This document shows, piece by piece, positions 61,884-64,000 of a stretch of 64,000 nucleotides of DNA; position 1 is the first letter of the stretch, and each line of letters opens with the position of its first letter. The notes beneath the pieces were generated by a model that was given only the letters and a program-made list of their open reading frames with translations, ran no database searches and had not been told where the DNA came from. The DNA lies in contig OW051473.1 of assembly GCA_932521025.1 (NCBI GenBank), forward strand, positions 11,036,001 through 11,100,000. The letters run 5' to 3'. Origin of the DNA: Oscheius onirici. Taxonomy: Eukaryota > Nematoda > Chromadorea > Rhabditida > Rhabditidae. The translations under genes were made by a program, and so were the position numbers.

Positions 61884-62638
61884 ATGGAACATGAGTACTT
61901 CGTTCCCTCGGAACAGCAGATGACATCGATTGTCCTTCCAACAATACTATTCTGTATTGGGATGGTTGTGGCAATGTTGGTCGGCATCAACAAGTGCAAA
62001 CAATGGGATTTGGACCGAATTGTAGAGATGAGAAGAACGCGAAGAGTCGTGCAGAGGATAACAGCCAGATTGAGGGAGAAAAACTTTAAAACTATACAAA
62101 GTAGGCGTTAAAACAGTTCTTTAAGATTAACATCTTTCACTTGGGGTCTCGTCACGAATTTTCCATAGAATTTAAATGTTAAGATCGTGGCAGGACCCAA
62201 TTGAAAAACTCTTTACCGTTTTCTCAAAACTTTGATGGTCATCTCGTAATTTTTCAGAAGCTCGTAATGTCCGGAAAAGAGCAGCTGCAGCTGCTAAAGA
62301 GAACAAGAAGAAGGCTGAAGTTTCTCCACCTCTATATTCTTCACATCAACAGCAGTAAGTAAATTTTTTGCATCAATAAAAATCTTTTAAGGTGCGGAAC
62401 ATCGCCACCCCCGTCTTATGAAGACGCTTTATTAGACGAGTACTATTTCGAGTGCCGTCCGCCGCCAGCCACGTGAGTTTTTTCTATTAACCTAATTATA
62501 AAAGCGGGCTGCTTAAGTGAGCGCAGAAGACGCTCCTCCTCAACAAGTCATACAGCTCACTCTCGACGAAGATCCTCAGCCGCTGCGCCGCGTCCTAAGC
62601 GGCGTAGCAGCTCCCGTCCCATGCTTCCTCCCGTCTGA
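61884..62638 (+). CDS. Single-pass membrane protein with PPLY and PPSY motifs and RS-rich tail
   Basis: Exons 61884-62100, 62258-62354, 62392-62472 and 62518-62638, all in phase, 171 aa. A short exposed N-terminus (MEHEYFVPSEQQMTS) precedes a signal anchor (IVLPTILFCIGMVVAMLVGI). A long basic helix follows (EMRRTRRVVQRITARLREKN, then RKRAAAAAKENKKK). Then come SPPLYSSHQQ and SPPPSYEDALLDEYYFECRP, two PPxY-type WW ligands. The last exon is Arg/Ser-rich (TERRRRSSSTSHTAHSRRRS) and ends MLPPV-TGA. It lies next to the tiny membrane protein at 60485 on the same strand and converges on the sterol reductase gene. No orthologue recognised. Confidence 0.7.
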
Positions 62639-62744
62639 CCTCAAAAGCTCAATTATTGTTTTTAAATCTCCATCGATTCGACTTTCACACGGTTGCTTTT
62701 TGTGTCAAATTTATATTTTATTGTTTTTTTTTATCATAAATTGT

Positions 62745-64000
62745 TCAATATAGCCCGGGAAATATCCGAAATTGGACGCGAGAGCAGTGCTGGATCCAAT
62801 ATTGTCCGTATTTGACCAGACAGCGCGCCTCGTCGGAAAGCATTCGTACCAAAAGATAACCTAAAATTGTTTAAGAACGTTTCAGAACAAAAGGTTTCTT
62901 ACCCGTAATAAAAACAAAGGGAAAGTAAGTAAAGATAGGAGATCGGCCTTGAAGTAGGCAAAAACACAAAAATGTTAACATTTCAGCCAAATAGTTGGGA
63001 TGGCGGCAGTAGGACCAGTAGCCACTTCCTAAACATTCTTGTTTCAAAGTTTTTAAAATTTCACCTAGCAGGAGGTTAAAAGCCGAATCGCCTGCGTCAG
63101 TTTTGTACTTTGCAGTTATAAAATAAGCGTCAACTCCTTTGATCTTTAAAGTTCCCTTGGCTTTCCTAAAAAACTTGTTTCCTGTCATTTTTTTGAAAAA
63201 GAAAACCTGAACTCAAACTTCTGACTGTCTATTGCTCCAGCTGTTAGAATTGCAATCATTCCTATGAAGGTAAAAAGAAGGCAGGGAAATATGGAAATTG
63301 ATCGACCCGAATGTAATATGATCACAATTGGTGAGGTATTCATTACCGGCATCCAGACCTGAAAGTTTGCATTAGTTAATTGGTTTCAGGGTCAAGTTTT
63401 TGTCTTCAACTTAACATCTTACTACATTCAATTTGTTGCTGAAAATTAGTTATTCGTTTCGTAAAATACGCATTATTTCCATGTTAAGTTAATGATTGGC
63501 GTTAACGTCTAGGTGTATGACATTGCTAAGTAGTAGTGGTAGGTGGCGCAACGTCAATCTAAGGGTCCCCAGTTCTAGTCCCAGGTTCAGCCGAACCAAC
63601 TCTTTTGGAGAAAATTTCCAAGCAAAGTTTCGGCAACAAAGATTGTGTTAATGCCTGCCGCAATTAAGAAGCACCGGTAGCCATGATCATCTTCGGAAGA
63701 AACTATACTTTACTTTGCTTTTACACCACGAACATTCAAAAAATCGGTAAATTTGTGTTAAACTGACTATTCTCCAAGTGATCAAAAGGCTTACCATATC
63801 AGTCCACAATCTCAAAATCCCAAAACTATGAGTCGTAGCATCCAAAGAGTTCTGTTCCAACTGTTCCTGCCACGTTCTTTTGAAGATGTACAGAAGTTGG
63901 AGGATGGCCACACAAATCAGTGATTCTAAAACAAAATGCTGAAAAAACACTAGCAGACTCACTGAGAACTTTTCCGCTAGAAAACTGTGAAGCAATGGCT
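62745..64000 (-). CDS. Delta-14 sterol reductase family protein (LBR/TM7SF2/ERG24 type), C-terminal part
   Basis: The gene runs off the window at 64000. Visible exons encode HFVLESLICVAILQLLYIFK, then NSLDATTHSFGILRLWTDMV and WMPVMNTSPIVIILHSG, matching the family's DxxxxxFGFMLxxGDLVWVP region. GSGYWSYCRHPNYLAEMLTF follows, the RHPNY NADPH-binding signature. The last exon reads DEARCLVKYGQYWIQHCSRV, QFRIFPGLY-TGA, the standard ERG24/LBR ending. These ER or inner-nuclear-membrane enzymes reduce the C14 double bond of sterols. Nematodes cannot make sterols de novo, so a role in modifying dietary sterol, or a non-catalytic LBR-like role, is inferred. The N-terminus is needed to decide. A TA-rich 3' end faces the convergent PPxY gene. 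Confidence 0.85.

Noticed and set aside
63530-63625. tRNA-like stretch (TGGCGCAACG and GTTCTAGTCCCAGG resemble A and B boxes)
   Set aside because: No acceptor or anticodon stems can be folded. At most a decayed tRNA-derived repeat in a sterol reductase intron.

Overview
This is eukaryotic genomic DNA from a nematode. Introns are very short (many 35-60 nt, GT...AG, with TTTTCAG-type acceptors). Genes are dense on both strands. Several start codons lie just downstream of a free 3' splice acceptor with no visible upstream exon, which suggests spliced-leader trans-splicing. The gene families are also nematode-like: a ZP/cuticlin protein, EcKL/CHK kinase-like protein, UNC-76, PAR-4 and CRAL-TRIO+GOLD. 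From memory, in C. elegans crooked neck lies next to pst-1, and par-4 lies near EB1 genes, on chromosome V. The window would fit a rearranged piece of that linkage group, but this was not checked.

Layout. 0.2-0.5 kb: 3' end of an unrecognised gene (-). 0.8-3.4 kb: complete anion-type Cys-loop channel (+). 3.4-5.5 kb: secreted thrombospondin-repeat/mucin-like protein (-). 6.2-8.0 kb: ZP-domain cuticlin-like membrane protein (+). 8.2-9.0 kb: Ly6-like GPI-anchored protein (-). 10.1-10.7 kb: possible small secreted protein (-). 13.8-15.0 kb: Shisa-like membrane protein (-). 15.6-17.2 kb: short single-PAH (SIN3-type) protein (-), with a putative ncRNA antisense in its last intron. 17.4-20.5 kb: PAPS transporter (-). 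20.7-23.5 kb: crooked neck splicing factor (-). 24.9-25.2 kb: unrecognised 92-aa gene (-). 25.8-27.7 kb: DOT1-like methyltransferase with frame damage (+). 29.6-33.4 kb: unc-76/FEZ (+). 33.8-34.3 kb: LINE reverse-transcriptase remnant. 36.1-37.1 kb: small PPxY membrane protein (+). 37.3-39.2 kb: two truncated ligand-gated-channel ectodomain genes (-). 40.7-41.0 kb: second ncRNA copy. 42.6-43.3 kb: another PPxY membrane protein (+). 43.5-44.9 kb: SEC14+GOLD protein (-). 45.3-46.9 kb: CHK kinase-like (-). 48.2-49.8 kb: EB1 (-). 50.4-51.1 and 55.9-56.8 kb: foldback/mariner-like element copies. 51.4-55.4 kb: LKB1/PAR-4 kinase (-). 56.9-58.4 kb: C2H2 zinc-finger protein (-). 60.5-61.4 kb: small membrane protein hosting a tRNA-Ile gene in its intron (+). 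61.9-62.6 kb: PPxY membrane protein (+). 62.7-64 kb: 3' part of a sterol reductase (-).

Two patterns stand out. First, five tiny single-pass membrane proteins with almost no ectodomain or a Cys-rich one are scattered here; four carry PPxY motifs in their tails, which suggests WW-domain/NEDD4-type adaptors. Second, two diverged copies of an about 200-nt sequence share upstream promoter-like blocks, a conserved hairpin, a paired GAUC helix and a terminal T-run. They look like an undescribed Pol III-type snRNA family. Gene models were built by eye from splice sites and reading frame, so exon edges are predictions.
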